NCBI GenBank assembly: GCA_900548905.1
Contig: URMK01000059.1
Span: 1-44,241 of the forward strand
Length of the DNA stretch: 44,241 nt
Direction of reading: 5' to 3'
DNA from: an uncultured Lachnospiraceae bacterium
GTDB lineage: Bacteria; Bacillota; Clostridia; Lachnospirales; Lachnospiraceae
Under the pieces are notes generated by a model. That model made no database searches and was not told the origin of the DNA. It was given only the letters and a program-made list of their open reading frames with translations. Positions within the stretch are counted from its first letter, which is position 1, and each line of letters opens with the position of its first letter. Both the position numbers and the translations under genes were made by a program. Of this stretch, positions 25,458-34,896 are shown in pieces.

Positions 25458-26738
25458 CTATGCAGTTTCAACATTAATATAATGAGCCAATGCACTGCAG
25501 CATGCTGAAATAACTTGTGCGCTGGGATTATTGCCCCGATAAGGGATAAGTCCAGGAGTTGATGTATCAGATATCTCCGCTGTATCCATTTCCTGTGTAC
25601 CAGTCATACGATTATAAATTGCAGTGTACAGTTCATCATATGTTAAGCCTGTGGGTATATCAGCAATGATATTTTTGAAACGGTTATTGACCAGCCCCGC
25701 ATAGTAAGTATCCAGAGCATCAGTAAATGCAGTGGCTATATTATCCGGATTTTCGGCCCCTGATTTCAGGATTTCTGTAATCTTTATTGCATCCAGGTCG
25801 GAACAAAGATTTGCATAACGGCAGGGACCTCCTATACCGCCGATTTTACTGAATGCTGCGGGAAATGCCTGGGCATATTCAAAGCCCATAGGTAATGACA
25901 GTGTGGTGGCCAGCATACCGGCAGCAAGATCAGTACCCCAGCCAGACCAAAATTCAGGAACAGGTGATTTATTGGCAAAATATGCTTCGATAACGGACGC
26001 AAGCTTAGGAAGTTCAAGGACTCCTCCATTACTGTCGGTAACAGAAGCAGCAATATCGGCAATATAGGGCAGTATTTCTTCATAAAGAGTTTTCCCATTT
26101 TCTTCCGGAGGAAGAGATTTTAAGTATTCAACGAATCCCGACGTCAATTCGGTCTGCAGTGCCATGATCAAAGCCCGGTTTGTTTTTGCTTCATAAATGC
26201 CGTCTGTAGGTACAAAGCTGAGTGTAGGACCAAACGCATCATAATAATTAACATTCAGATATTGCTGAGCGGCCCGGATGTAAGGATCGGTATCCGATGT
26301 TTCCTTTACCTGATCAAGAGTGAGCAGTGAGCGGAAAAATTGTGGTTCAATCACATTTGAAAACATTGATAACCCCAGATCGGTTTTGAAATTCTTAATA
26401 CCGAGTATAGTCCCAGCTGAAAAGCTGCCATTAAGTGCATGGTCATAGTAGCCTTTACAATAAAGACACCCCTGTACCAGTTTTATGATAACGGTTGATG
26501 CTTCGGCATCTACTGTAGGGCATGCCGCTGCGGTTGCTTCATCCCAAATGCCAGTGACTTTAGATACATTTAATGTAAGCTGCAAGGCCATTGTCAGAGC
26601 CTTTATCGTAGACTGGCCTGCAATACCATCCGGGATGAGAGGATAGAGTCCGGAAGTTGACCCTGTTTCATCATATTTAAAGTAATCCGGAAATTCCTGG
26701 GCAAGCCAGGTCTGCACTTCTTTTACATAAGTAATCAT
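25458..26738 (-). CDS. Peptidoglycan-binding-like domain protein with unknown C-terminal domain
   Basis: A 426-residue protein without signal peptide. The first 220 residues look like two peptidoglycan-binding-like modules of the sort found with DUF1906 glycoside-hydrolase-like domains (VKEVQTWL, PDGIAGQSTIKALTMALQ, then AAQQYLNVNY, PTDGIYEAKTNRALIMALQ). The C-terminal 200 residues are not DUF1906 and I do not recognise them; the conserved-looking core is FWSGWGTDLAAGMLAT and NLCSDLDAIKI. AAGGAG lies before the start and the TTTACA-N16-ATCCTT promoter is 51 bases upstream of the start, placing it in the predicted regulon of the small sigma factor. A cell-wall-targeted effector or enzyme is plausible. 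Confidence 0.75.
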   Translation of the reverse strand: MITYVKEVQTWLAQEFPDYFKYDETGSTSGLYPLIPDGIAGQSTIKALTMALQLTLNVSKVTGIWDEATAAACPTVDAEASTVIIKLVQGCLYCKGYYDHALNGSFSAGTILGIKNFKTDLGLSMFSNVIEPQFFRSLLTLDQVKETSDTDPYIRAAQQYLNVNYYDAFGPTLSFVPTDGIYEAKTNRALIMALQTELTSGFVEYLKSLPPEENGKTLYEEILPYIADIAASVTDSNGGVLELPKLASVIEAYFANKSPVPEFWSGWGTDLAAGMLATTLSLPMGFEYAQAFPAAFSKIGGIGGPCRYANLCSDLDAIKITEILKSGAENPDNIATAFTDALDTYYAGLVNNRFKNIIADIPTGLTYDELYTAIYNRMTGTQEMDTAEISDTSTPGLIPYRGNNPSAQVISACCSALAHYINVETA

Positions 26739-26788
26739 ACTATTTTTCTCCTTTTTATTTTGTAGACTAAGGCCTTAATCTAATTAGG

Positions 26789-26816
26789 AAGGATAAAATA
26801 TATCCCGTATTGTAAA
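26789..26816 (-). promoter_or_regulatory. Module promoter, TTTACA-N16-ATCCTT
   Basis: Minus strand -35 TTTACA (26811-26816), 16 bp spacer, -10 ATCCTT (26789-26794). Drives the gene ending at 25458, with a leader of about 45 bases. Divergent from the copy at 26839. Confidence 0.75.
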
Positions 26817-26838
26817 TCAGAAAAATAATTTTTTTAAA

Positions 26839-26866
26839 TTTACAAAATGAATAGACCAATCTCCTT
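26839..26866 (+). promoter_or_regulatory. Module promoter, TTTACA-N16-CTCCTT
   Basis: -35 TTTACA (26839-26844), 16 bp spacer, -10 CTCCTT (26861-26866) followed by AT. Same sequence and spacing as before the paralogous gene at 32053 and before the sigma gene. Leader of about 125 bases. Confidence 0.8.
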
Positions 26867-26999
26867 ATACAGTAAGAGGAATCAAAGGAAATGTAATATG
26901 GGCGGAAAGGAGGTAAGTCAGAAAATGAAAGAAATGCAGAGTACTTTAATTCCTTTACTAATGTATGCTCACTTAAGTGGACAAAGGAAGGAGAAAGAA

Positions 27000-29888
27000 A
27001 TGGGAGATAAAAATTTAAGGTATGTGATGGGAGATAGTGTGGTCAGCATGGACATGATTATGATGGACTATACGATACCGGAAAAGAATATGGCAGGAGC
27101 AAACATGCACATTGATTATGAGGAACTGAATTATAAAATTAGTTCCGCAAGCGAACCCAGTTCCTACAATACTTTTGGTGTAGTTCCTGGAGCTAAAAGT
27201 ACTAATATTACCACAGCTGCAGTTGATAACCGAAAACTATATGCGTCACCACAGATAATCAATCCATATATCCTGATTGGACTTGTGACTTCTGTTTTTC
27301 ATCTGGATAATGGTGAAACGATAACAAGATACTCTACAGGATGGAAGTTTGCGGAGGACTGGGTTATGACAGCCGGTCATTCGGTTTTTGATCCGGTAAG
27401 GAAAGTGTTTGCCGATTCAATTACCTTTCAGGCATCATTATCGGGTGAAGAAAATACACCGTTTGATGCAGTCAGGATCGATAGGGCGATAATCCATCCC
27501 AATTTCAAACGCGATGTAAATTCATATGATGAGAGCAGTATCGTGGATTATGCATACCTGCTTTTGAATCCGGAAGGGACGCGCCCGGAAGGATATCTGG
27601 GATTTTACTACCAATATGGGGCATGGAATAAAAATGAAGCTTTTATCATTAACAGTTATCCATCTGATCTGCCGGCAGATGTACCTGACGAAAAAAAAGG
27701 TACCTATATGTACTACCAGCGTATAGCACACGATGGCAGCATTATTGGGGTAACAATTGAATATTCCGGAATTAGGACGCAGGGAGATTCCGGAGCGCCG
27801 GTTTGGTGGCTGGATTATTCAAATAATCTGAATGCTGTAGGTATTGTGGGTATGACTGATGGTGACAAAACAAAGGTAATTAAATTTTATACCTGGAATT
27901 ATTCAATCATGCGTTTCCTGAGGTATCATTATAAAGCGGAAATGTCTTATATACAGCCACCTAAACCCTCAACAGAAGGGATGCCGAAAATTATGGATCT
28001 GTTGCCGCTGTTGAAAAAGATAGAGGCAAAATATCTGGATTACCAGACTGGTATCATTGGCAGGGAAGTAGTGGCGCGAGATGTTATTCTGGGTATGACA
28101 AAATTCCTTCGCTATCAAATGGGGGATAGTTTCATTGGCTGGAATATGATTTCTCAATTGGATGCGGATGGAAGAATTGGCGGAGAAACAATTAGTGCAA
28201 TGCCTGAATTAAAGGAAGGAAGCAATGCAGACAAATTGATAACTCTATTACAGTGTGCATTATGCTTCAACAAATATCCTATGAATTTGACTGGTGAATT
28301 TACAGAGTCTGTCAGTGATGCAGTCAGGAGTTTCCAGGAATATACCTATCTGGATGCCGATCCGGCTGTTAAGGCAGGCGAAGTAAACAGACGTACCTGG
28401 GCGGCTCTTCTGCAGAGCAAAGGAGATCCGGAGAGGAAAGCAAATGCCTGCGATTGCTCGGTTCGGCTTGATTCTGCCAAAGCACAGAAACTGAAGGAGT
28501 TAGGATATAATTGGGTGGGGAGATATCTGTCTAATCAGGAAGATGAGGATGTAGCGGGAAGATTCCTTACAGCAGAAGAAATCCAGATGATAACGGATTC
28601 GGAAATGAAGATTTTTGCAATATATCAGGGAGATGTTACTGCAGAATACTATACCTATGAACAGGGAAGAACAGATGCTGCAAAGGCCTGTACCAGCGCG
28701 CAGGAACTCCATATACCTCTCCATGAAGTCATTTATTTTGGAATTGGATACGATTTCACTGAACAGGAATGCCGTACTAAGGTAAAGCAGTATTTCCAGG
28801 GGATTGCAGATACTATGACAACATATAAAGGGCAATATACCGTTGGTATCCACGCTCCCCGCAATACCAGTCATATAATCAGGAAAGAAGGACTGGCAGA
28901 AAGTATTTTTATTGCTGATAAATCTACAGAATATAGTGGGAATCTTGGGTTTACTCTGCCGGATGGATGGGCATTCGATCAGTTCGGCGAGAGAACTATA
29001 AGTGAGACTGGGTTCTCGTTCCAGATAGATGCCGTTATGGCCTCTGGTGTGTATACGGGGTTTGATGCAAATACCCGCTGTGGGCATGAGAACTACAAGG
29101 ATTGTACTTTGCATGATATGGTACCATATCATGCAAAGAAAGAAGATGGAACGCAAGAACTTCATTACAAATGCATAACATGCGGTTACGAGGTTAAGGC
29201 TCCAGGCATACAGGATATCGAGTTGTTAGATGCAAAAGATCTGAAGAAACTACAAGCAGCATATGCTTTTATTGCCCTGTTTTCGTATCTGGTAGAAAGT
29301 GGAAAGCACTATGGAAGATATGATATTGTGCGAACTCTATTAAAGGCGATGGCTGTTGTTCGCTTAGGAAGAGGATATGATTTCTGTAATGCGGATGGAT
29401 TATGCTTGGAAGAGGATGGATTATTTTTAGATGAACCAGGAAAAGCTTTCTTGGCTGAGGATGTTCTAGGGTTAGAAGGTATTGAATCGCCAGTTTCAGG
29501 AGAAGTATTGGAGGTATTGAAAGTTACAGAAGGTCTTACAAAGGTTGTATTGGGAATTATTTGTCCTGTGGCTGATGTTTTTTTGAGCTTGGAAGGATTT
29601 GCAGAGCTTGTGGAGCATCCGTCTAAACTGCAAGATAAAGGACTTTCTTATCTCCTTCAGCTTTTGGCGAAAGGAACAGATTCAGATGCTATAGGACTTT
29701 TATTAAGCATCGTTGATGTAGGAATAGATGTTACGAATGAAGGAGATATCAATGATTATATTGAAGTAGGGGATTATATTGTTACCTTCACTTTTCATGA
29801 AGGAATTGATACCATGAAGTGTCAGGCTGTTTTTGATAAGAAAACTGGGCGTGTGAAGTCACTCGTTTATGATTATCTGCTTAAGTAA
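27000..29888 (+). CDS. Large multidomain effector A: trypsin-like, PG-binding, DUF1906
   Basis: A 962-residue protein. N-terminal segment (1-80) with LRYV and MMDYT also found in paralog B; trypsin-like domain (about 85-310) with an apparently intact triad H127 (MTAGH), D183 (VDYAY), S264 (GDSGAP); peptidoglycan-binding-like region (about 325-475); DUF1906/Rv2525c-like glycoside-hydrolase-type domain (about 482-690, from ANACDCSV); a zinc-ribbon-like segment with CGHENYKDC, later CITC (about 693-735); and a unique C-terminus (740-962) that I do not recognise. No signal peptide, so release may need the holin. Start at 27000 has AGGAAGGAG at 6 bases and matches the paralog's start; the frame is open back to 26847. 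Acts probably on cell walls of target or own cells. Function inferred. Confidence 0.82.
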   Translation: MGDKNLRYVMGDSVVSMDMIMMDYTIPEKNMAGANMHIDYEELNYKISSASEPSSYNTFGVVPGAKSTNITTAAVDNRKLYASPQIINPYILIGLVTSVFHLDNGETITRYSTGWKFAEDWVMTAGHSVFDPVRKVFADSITFQASLSGEENTPFDAVRIDRAIIHPNFKRDVNSYDESSIVDYAYLLLNPEGTRPEGYLGFYYQYGAWNKNEAFIINSYPSDLPADVPDEKKGTYMYYQRIAHDGSIIGVTIEYSGIRTQGDSGAPVWWLDYSNNLNAVGIVGMTDGDKTKVIKFYTWNYSIMRFLRYHYKAEMSYIQPPKPSTEGMPKIMDLLPLLKKIEAKYLDYQTGIIGREVVARDVILGMTKFLRYQMGDSFIGWNMISQLDADGRIGGETISAMPELKEGSNADKLITLLQCALCFNKYPMNLTGEFTESVSDAVRSFQEYTYLDADPAVKAGEVNRRTWAALLQSKGDPERKANACDCSVRLDSAKAQKLKELGYNWVGRYLSNQEDEDVAGRFLTAEEIQMITDSEMKIFAIYQGDVTAEYYTYEQGRTDAAKACTSAQELHIPLHEVIYFGIGYDFTEQECRTKVKQYFQGIADTMTTYKGQYTVGIHAPRNTSHIIRKEGLAESIFIADKSTEYSGNLGFTLPDGWAFDQFGERTISETGFSFQIDAVMASGVYTGFDANTRCGHENYKDCTLHDMVPYHAKKEDGTQELHYKCITCGYEVKAPGIQDIELLDAKDLKKLQAAYAFIALFSYLVESGKHYGRYDIVRTLLKAMAVVRLGRGYDFCNADGLCLEEDGLFLDEPGKAFLAEDVLGLEGIESPVSGEVLEVLKVTEGLTKVVLGIICPVADVFLSLEGFAELVEHPSKLQDKGLSYLLQLLAKGTDSDAIGLLLSIVDVGIDVTNEGDINDYIEVGDYIVTFTFHEGIDTMKCQAVFDKKTGRVKSLVYDYLLK

Positions 29889-29898
29889 ATTAAACGAT

Positions 29899-29938
29899 AG
29901 TAGCTGCTGCGCGTAAAACGTAGCAGCTACTGTTTTTT
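29899..29938. terminator. Terminator between convergent genes (A and its membrane partner)
   Basis: A 10-bp perfect stem, AGTAGCTGCT (29899-29908) with AGCAGCTACT (29922-29931), followed by a run of six T. It overlaps the 3' end of the convergent membrane-protein gene, whose stop codon lies within the right arm. Confidence 0.85.
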
Positions 29939-30844
29939 GCCGATTATGTAAAATAAAATAAAAAATAATGATAATCCAAGAAGAAATGAAACCGGTATAA
30001 TTTCGTAACGGTAATTTATACAAAACATAGGAAAAATAGTAATATGTGCTAACTCTATATATATATTTGTGTATTGCTTTAAAGTAAATATTTGATTATT
30101 CTTCGATAGCCAACTAATAATATTATAAATAAAGGGATAAAACCAAAATAATGCGGAGAAAGTTAAAAAGTAAATCTTTTTACTATATTTGTATATGCAT
30201 ACTATCCAAAGTAAAAAATTTATTAGGGAAATAGAAATTGAGCAAATGAACCAAAACTCTTTATTCCGTATAGCAGCATAGAGTAAAGAATAAATATATG
30301 AAAATTTAATAGAGCAATAAACACTAATTAAAAGTGAAATTAATATAAAATTATTTTTTCTTGATATATTTCTTTTCTTTTGTAAACAATAGCAAACAAC
30401 CAATAGGAATATTAGAATAATGGAATATGTTATTGTACCTATTAGATACTGTAAGAATAAATTATCTTTAAATATTGAGTTCAGAGATAAATTAAGCAAT
30501 TCGGATGGTATATCGAAATAATTAAAGAATAATGCTAATAATTGTAAAGCCTTATGAGCAGCACTGATCCGTATTAACTCAAAAGAACGCCAAGTATCAG
30601 AAATCATAAGCAAAATAATATAAAGCAAGGCATAATTTAATATTGTTTTATCTTGTACAAAAATAAAAAATATACTCCATAAAAAAAATAAGAAGCTGAA
30701 AAGGCCAATAACAATATAAATAAATTTATAAGTTCTAAAACTGAACATAGTGTAATTATAGTTGATGTAGTAACATAATCCTAAAGTGATAAGGTTTAGA
30801 ATTATTAAGATTAACGAAACTGTTTTATCTTTTTTTGCCATCAT
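29927..30844 (-). CDS. Multi-spanning membrane protein, candidate immunity partner of A
   Basis: A 305-residue, very hydrophobic protein with about eight membrane helices, rich in Ile, Phe, Tyr and Lys; no family recognised. AAGGGGAG sits 4 bases before the ATG at 30844. The frame can be extended to a TTG at 30865, which lacks such a site. It is convergent with large gene A, sharing its terminator. It lacks the TTTACA-N16-TCCTT promoter of the module and instead has a TATAAT box upstream, so it is probably made constitutively. Convergent partner, membrane location and separate promoter fit an immunity protein, but this is inference. It could also be an unrelated membrane protein of the island. 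Confidence 0.65.
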   Translation of the reverse strand: MMAKKDKTVSLILIILNLITLGLCYYINYNYTMFSFRTYKFIYIVIGLFSFLFFLWSIFFIFVQDKTILNYALLYIILLMISDTWRSFELIRISAAHKALQLLALFFNYFDIPSELLNLSLNSIFKDNLFLQYLIGTITYSIILIFLLVVCYCLQKKRNISRKNNFILISLLISVYCSIKFSYIYSLLYAAIRNKEFWFICSISISLINFLLWIVCIYKYSKKIYFLTFSALFWFYPFIYNIISWLSKNNQIFTLKQYTNIYIELAHITIFPMFCINYRYEIIPVSFLLGLSLFFILFYIIGKKQ

Positions 30845-30915
30845 TTTTCTCCCCTTGTTTTCCAATATGGGATTTTCTTAAATCGTCTTTTTATTTAATA
30901 AGATATTCTAAAAAT

Positions 30916-30944
30916 ATTATACCCTTCAATTCATAATAAATAAA
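30916..30944 (-). promoter_or_regulatory. Probable sigma-A promoter of the membrane-protein gene
   Basis: Minus strand -10 TATAAT (30916-30921), 17 bp spacer and a poor -35 TTTATT (30939-30944). No TTTACA/TCCTT motif in this intergenic stretch. The remainder to 31130 is AT-rich, with a stray AGGAGG (31015-31020) and a small hairpin (31050-31073) but no credible gene. Confidence 0.4.
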
Positions 30945-31130
30945 CAATAATTGATATACATCTAAACTACAGATAATAAATGCATGGTTTCATACCTATA
31001 TGATATATAGTAAAGGAGGTATTACATATTACTATGCGAAAATATTATGAGTTACATTATTCTTTATGTAACTATTCAGTTATAGTTTAATATTAAAGTT
31101 TCATTTATACTGCTATACTTATGATAATGG

Positions 31131-31748
31131 TTATTCATAAAGAATATTAAAATCCACAAAAGAAGATATTCCTCTAATTCTTCCTTGACTGGTATATTGC
31201 CATATTTGCATCTGGGAGATATTTGGCCTGTAAGCTTCAGGTATGGGATCGGAAAACTGAAAGCTTTTATTAAGTGGATAACGCGCAATCCAAAGGGGAC
31301 ATGAAAAAGCCTCAGTAATAAAATTTCTTTCCCTATAAAAGGAGTATCCTGTATAAATACCAAAAGAAAAACCAAGATCCATAATTTTTTGTTCTGCTTT
31401 CTTAATCATTTCTGTTAGCATATCTGCTCCAATATTTTTTAAGGAATTATGCTCCACATCCCACCAGACTGTTCCGGTAACTGGAAAAGAAGAATGTATT
31501 TCGTCAAGCAAACGCAAAAGTGAATCCAATTCCCTTGCAAGTTCCGGGAAGGTAGTAGAATAGGTAAATTTATAATAACCATCAAGGATATTATTTTCCA
31601 GGACCCCTGCCAAATTGTCATAAAATTGGGGGTCAACTTTATTGTTTTTCATGGTGGTTCTGATAATAGAAAAATCACAGCCAGCTTCTTTTACGTTTTT
31701 CCAGTTGATTTGTCCTTGATAAGTACTCACATCGATACCTTTTTTCAT
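31131..31748 (-). CDS. GH25 lysozyme-like muramidase
   Basis: A 205-residue single-domain GH25 enzyme. GIDVSTYQGQINW carries D6 and the family start motif, WWDVEHN carries the acidic pair D97/E99, and MQIWQYTSQGRIRGI followed by VDFN closes the barrel as in other GH25 lysozymes. No signal peptide and no wall-binding repeat, so export would depend on a holin, as with phage endolysins. AAAGGA lies 9 bases upstream. Its promoter is TTTACA-N16-ATCCTT at 31862-31889, divergent from that of large gene B. It should cut the glycan strand of peptidoglycan. Confidence 0.88.
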   Translation of the reverse strand: MKKGIDVSTYQGQINWKNVKEAGCDFSIIRTTMKNNKVDPQFYDNLAGVLENNILDGYYKFTYSTTFPELARELDSLLRLLDEIHSSFPVTGTVWWDVEHNSLKNIGADMLTEMIKKAEQKIMDLGFSFGIYTGYSFYRERNFITEAFSCPLWIARYPLNKSFQFSDPIPEAYRPNISQMQIWQYTSQGRIRGISSFVDFNILYE

Positions 31749-31861
31749 TTTATTTTTTCCTTTCTATGAACAAGTTTAGGAAGGACATAATTTGTCCTTC
31801 TATTCAGGTTTCCTTAAATAGTGCAACCTTTATTAATTAAATAAGAGCTGAAACTATAATG

Positions 31862-31889
31862 AAGGATATTATGAAACAAAAAATGTAAA
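31862..31889 (-). promoter_or_regulatory. Module promoter, TTTACA-N16-ATCCTT
   Basis: Minus strand -35 TTTACA (31884-31889), 16 bp spacer, -10 ATCCTT (31862-31867). Drives the GH25 gene with a leader of about 107 bases. Its -35 lies 11 bases from the -35 of the divergent copy at 31901. Confidence 0.75.
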
Positions 31890-31900
31890 CAAAATAGATG

Positions 31901-31928
31901 TTTACAAAATATGCTGATAATTCTCCTT
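31901..31928 (+). promoter_or_regulatory. Module promoter, TTTACA-N16-CTCCTT
   Basis: -35 TTTACA (31901-31906), 16 bp spacer, -10 CTCCTT (31923-31928). Identical hexamers and spacing to the copies at 26839 and 35980. Leader to gene B of about 118 bases. Confidence 0.8.
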
Positions 31929-32052
31929 ATTATTTGAATGAATAAAGTAGAACAGACTTGCAATTACATTTAAAAGGAGGAGTGGTATTAAGTATAGGCA
32001 AGATATTTATTCTTTGTTTATTCAATAAATGATATTTTGAAAGGAGAAAGAT

Positions 32053-34896
32053 ATGGGAAACAATGATCTACGGTATGTAATAGAAGAAGTTGAGAGTATG
32101 GATTTACTTATGATGGATTATACAAGAGCCACTTCTGACAAACCTAAAGTGGGATCTACAATGCACATAAATCATGAGTATATACCAAGGAGGATTACGA
32201 TAAGGGAGGACACATGGGAAGAAGGACAGAACAGTACTGTTTTAACTTCGAATAATGAGAATAATATTGTTAGGGCAGCCAGTAACGATAATAGGAGATT
32301 AATTGGAGAGCCGAAGAAACTAATTCCACATAGATGGTGTGGACTTGTGATGGCTGTTTATAATTTGCCTGACGGAGAAGTTATAACAAAAAGGGCAACC
32401 GGATGGAAATTTTCGGAAGAGTGGGTAATGACTGCGGCGCATATAGTTTTCGACCCGGAAAGAAAAGTATTTGCGGATTCTGTAACATTTCAGCCCGCGT
32501 TAAGCGGCTATGAAGAAAGCAGCCCTTATGCTCCAATTACGGTTGACAGAGCAGTAATACATCCTAACTATCGACTTAATGCAGGAATAGCGAATCCCGA
32601 AAATATCTTGGATTATTCTTTCCTTTTACTTAATCCGAATTATGAACGGCCGGAGGGATATCTGGGATTTTATTATCAGTATGGTTACTATTCTAAAGGA
32701 GAAGCTTTTACAATTTTAAGCTATCCTTCAGATCTGCCGTCTGATGCTGCTGAGGACAAAAAGGGAACTTATATGCATAGCCATCTCATAACACATAATG
32801 GATATGACGCATCAATTTCAGTGGTATATAGCGGAATAAGAACGGCAGGAGATGCAGGAGCTCCGGTATACTGGTATGACTATTCCGGAAAACTTTGCTG
32901 TATTGGTATCCTTGGAATGAATGCGGGATCATATAATGAAGTTATTAAGTTTCAGGCCAGAGACTTTTCTATGATGCGCTATTTAAAAAGACATTTCCCT
33001 GTTGAACGTGCCTATGTCCAGCCGCCAAAGCCTTCCACACAGGGGCTTGCAACAATTAATTCTCTGCTTCCTTTACTGAAAAAAATTGAATCCAGATATG
33101 TGGAGTATTATAGAAAAACTTTTAGTAGTACTCTGACTACAAAGAAAGCTGTGACTGGTATCACAAAGTTTCTCAGACATAACAAGGGAGATGATATTGT
33201 CGGCTGGAATATGCTTGAACAGGTTTCAGCAGATGGAATAATCGGAGAAGAAACTCTTGAGGTAATGCCGGAACTGGATCAGAGCAGCAGTGATGAGAAG
33301 ATTATCCGGATTTTACAGTGTGCGCTGTGCTGCAATAAATATCCTGTAGCAATCACAGGATTATACAACAATACTGTTATGAATGCAGTACGAGATTTCC
33401 AGCTGCATGCAGGGTTAGTTACTGATCCTGATGTAGAAGCTGGCGAAGTAAACCGGAGAACATGGACTGCTCTGTTACAGAGTAAAGGAGATCCGGAAAG
33501 AAAAGCGAATGCCTGTGACTGTGCTGTAAAATTGGATGATGTAAAAGCACAAAAAATAAAAAGTGAAGGATATAATTATGTTGGCAGGTATCTAAGCGAC
33601 GGAACCGATTCGGAAAAAGGCCTTACAAGAGATGAATTGGATATAATTACTGCAGCAGGACTCAAAGTGTTTGCAATATACCAGGAGAGTGGTATTACAG
33701 CAGCATATTTTACAAAGGAACAGGGTGAAACGGATGCATTAAAAGCATTTGAAGCGGCAGGAAAAATTAATGTACCGGCCCATGAAGTTATTTATTTTGG
33801 GGTGGGTTATGATTTTACGGAACAAGAATGCCGAACTGCGGTGAAACAGTACTTCCAGGGGATTGCAGATATTGCACAAAATAACGGCATTCCATATGCG
33901 ATTGGTATTTATGCACCGCGAAATACCTGCAGTATAATCAGAGAAGAGGGGTTGGCCGAAAGCATTTTTGTAGCAGATAAAAATACTTCTTACAGCGGAA
34001 ACCTTGGATATGTTTTGCCGGATGGGTGGGCATTTGACCAGTTTGGTGAAGAAACGGTAGAAGGAGATGGATTTACTTTCCAGATTGATAAGGTAATGGC
34101 TTCCGGTATATATGAAGGATTTGATGCTGATACACTTTGTGGTCATGAGAATTATCATGATTGTACTCTTCATAGTATGGTTATGAAAGAAGATGGTTAC
34201 TACGAATGTCAGGCATGTGGCTATAGAGTCCCTTCTCCTTCCTTACAAGATAAGATAATCCTGAGTGATAATGATTATCTGAAAGTAATTGCTTTGGAAT
34301 ATGCTTATGCGTTTATGCTTGCACAGGAAGATGAATATGGAATATACTTTCATGATTGGTGGGATAAAATATATAAAATCCGTAGCAAAGCTGAATACAC
34401 AGGAAAGTATGGTTATTCAGATGGAGCTGAAATATGTCTATTTATTCCTCCGGAAGTAGATCCTACGGGCGTTGAGCATCCTTCCTCTAATATTCATGAA
34501 CCAGTATTGGTTACTGAAGGCAATTTGATTATGTACAATGGTATTTTTAAAGAAATTGTAGACGCTGGTGTCGATGCTTTTTATGACTTCATTTTAGATC
34601 CGGAGCTTGTTGAAACAATTGTTAAAATTGTAGAAGATTTTATTGCAGAGGGTAGTGTATTATCCAGCCTTAATTCTGTATTACAGGCAATTGCTGAAAA
34701 CGCTAATGTCTCAGAATTTGGGACCATTTTGCAGCTGATTGAACTGGGAAGTAATATTAATGATGCAGAAAGGGCCGGAAAGGTAGCTGTTGGAGATACT
34801 GTGGTTGAAGTAGTATATATTAATAGCTCAGAAGCAAGTTCCCTTTATATTGTATTTGATTCAGACAAATCTCTTAAAAACTGTTACTTTGAATAA
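32053..34896 (+). CDS. Large multidomain effector B: inactive-looking trypsin, PG-binding, DUF1906
   Basis: A 947-residue paralog of the protein starting at 27000 with the same domain order. N-terminal segment with LRYV, SMD and MMDYT; trypsin-like fold (about 88-315) in which H130 and D187 are kept but the nucleophile serine is alanine (A268, GDAGAP), so proteolysis is not expected; peptidoglycan-binding-like region (about 330-480); DUF1906 (about 485-695, from ANACDCAV); zinc-ribbon-like segment (CGHENYHDC, CQAC, about 696-730); and a C-terminus (735-947) unlike that of A. AAAGGAG lies 6 bases before the ATG. It is driven by the module promoter. Different C-termini on a shared chassis resemble polymorphic effectors. 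Function inferred. Confidence 0.82.
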   Translation: MGNNDLRYVIEEVESMDLLMMDYTRATSDKPKVGSTMHINHEYIPRRITIREDTWEEGQNSTVLTSNNENNIVRAASNDNRRLIGEPKKLIPHRWCGLVMAVYNLPDGEVITKRATGWKFSEEWVMTAAHIVFDPERKVFADSVTFQPALSGYEESSPYAPITVDRAVIHPNYRLNAGIANPENILDYSFLLLNPNYERPEGYLGFYYQYGYYSKGEAFTILSYPSDLPSDAAEDKKGTYMHSHLITHNGYDASISVVYSGIRTAGDAGAPVYWYDYSGKLCCIGILGMNAGSYNEVIKFQARDFSMMRYLKRHFPVERAYVQPPKPSTQGLATINSLLPLLKKIESRYVEYYRKTFSSTLTTKKAVTGITKFLRHNKGDDIVGWNMLEQVSADGIIGEETLEVMPELDQSSSDEKIIRILQCALCCNKYPVAITGLYNNTVMNAVRDFQLHAGLVTDPDVEAGEVNRRTWTALLQSKGDPERKANACDCAVKLDDVKAQKIKSEGYNYVGRYLSDGTDSEKGLTRDELDIITAAGLKVFAIYQESGITAAYFTKEQGETDALKAFEAAGKINVPAHEVIYFGVGYDFTEQECRTAVKQYFQGIADIAQNNGIPYAIGIYAPRNTCSIIREEGLAESIFVADKNTSYSGNLGYVLPDGWAFDQFGEETVEGDGFTFQIDKVMASGIYEGFDADTLCGHENYHDCTLHSMVMKEDGYYECQACGYRVPSPSLQDKIILSDNDYLKVIALEYAYAFMLAQEDEYGIYFHDWWDKIYKIRSKAEYTGKYGYSDGAEICLFIPPEVDPTGVEHPSSNIHEPVLVTEGNLIMYNGIFKEIVDAGVDAFYDFILDPELVETIVKIVEDFIAEGSVLSSLNSVLQAIAENANVSEFGTILQLIELGSNINDAERAGKVAVGDTVVEVVYINSSEASSLYIVFDSDKSLKNCYFE

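Noticed and set aside
31014..31082. AGGAGG followed by a 17-codon frame
   Set aside because: Spacing to the ATG is too long and the peptide is too short and featureless to support.
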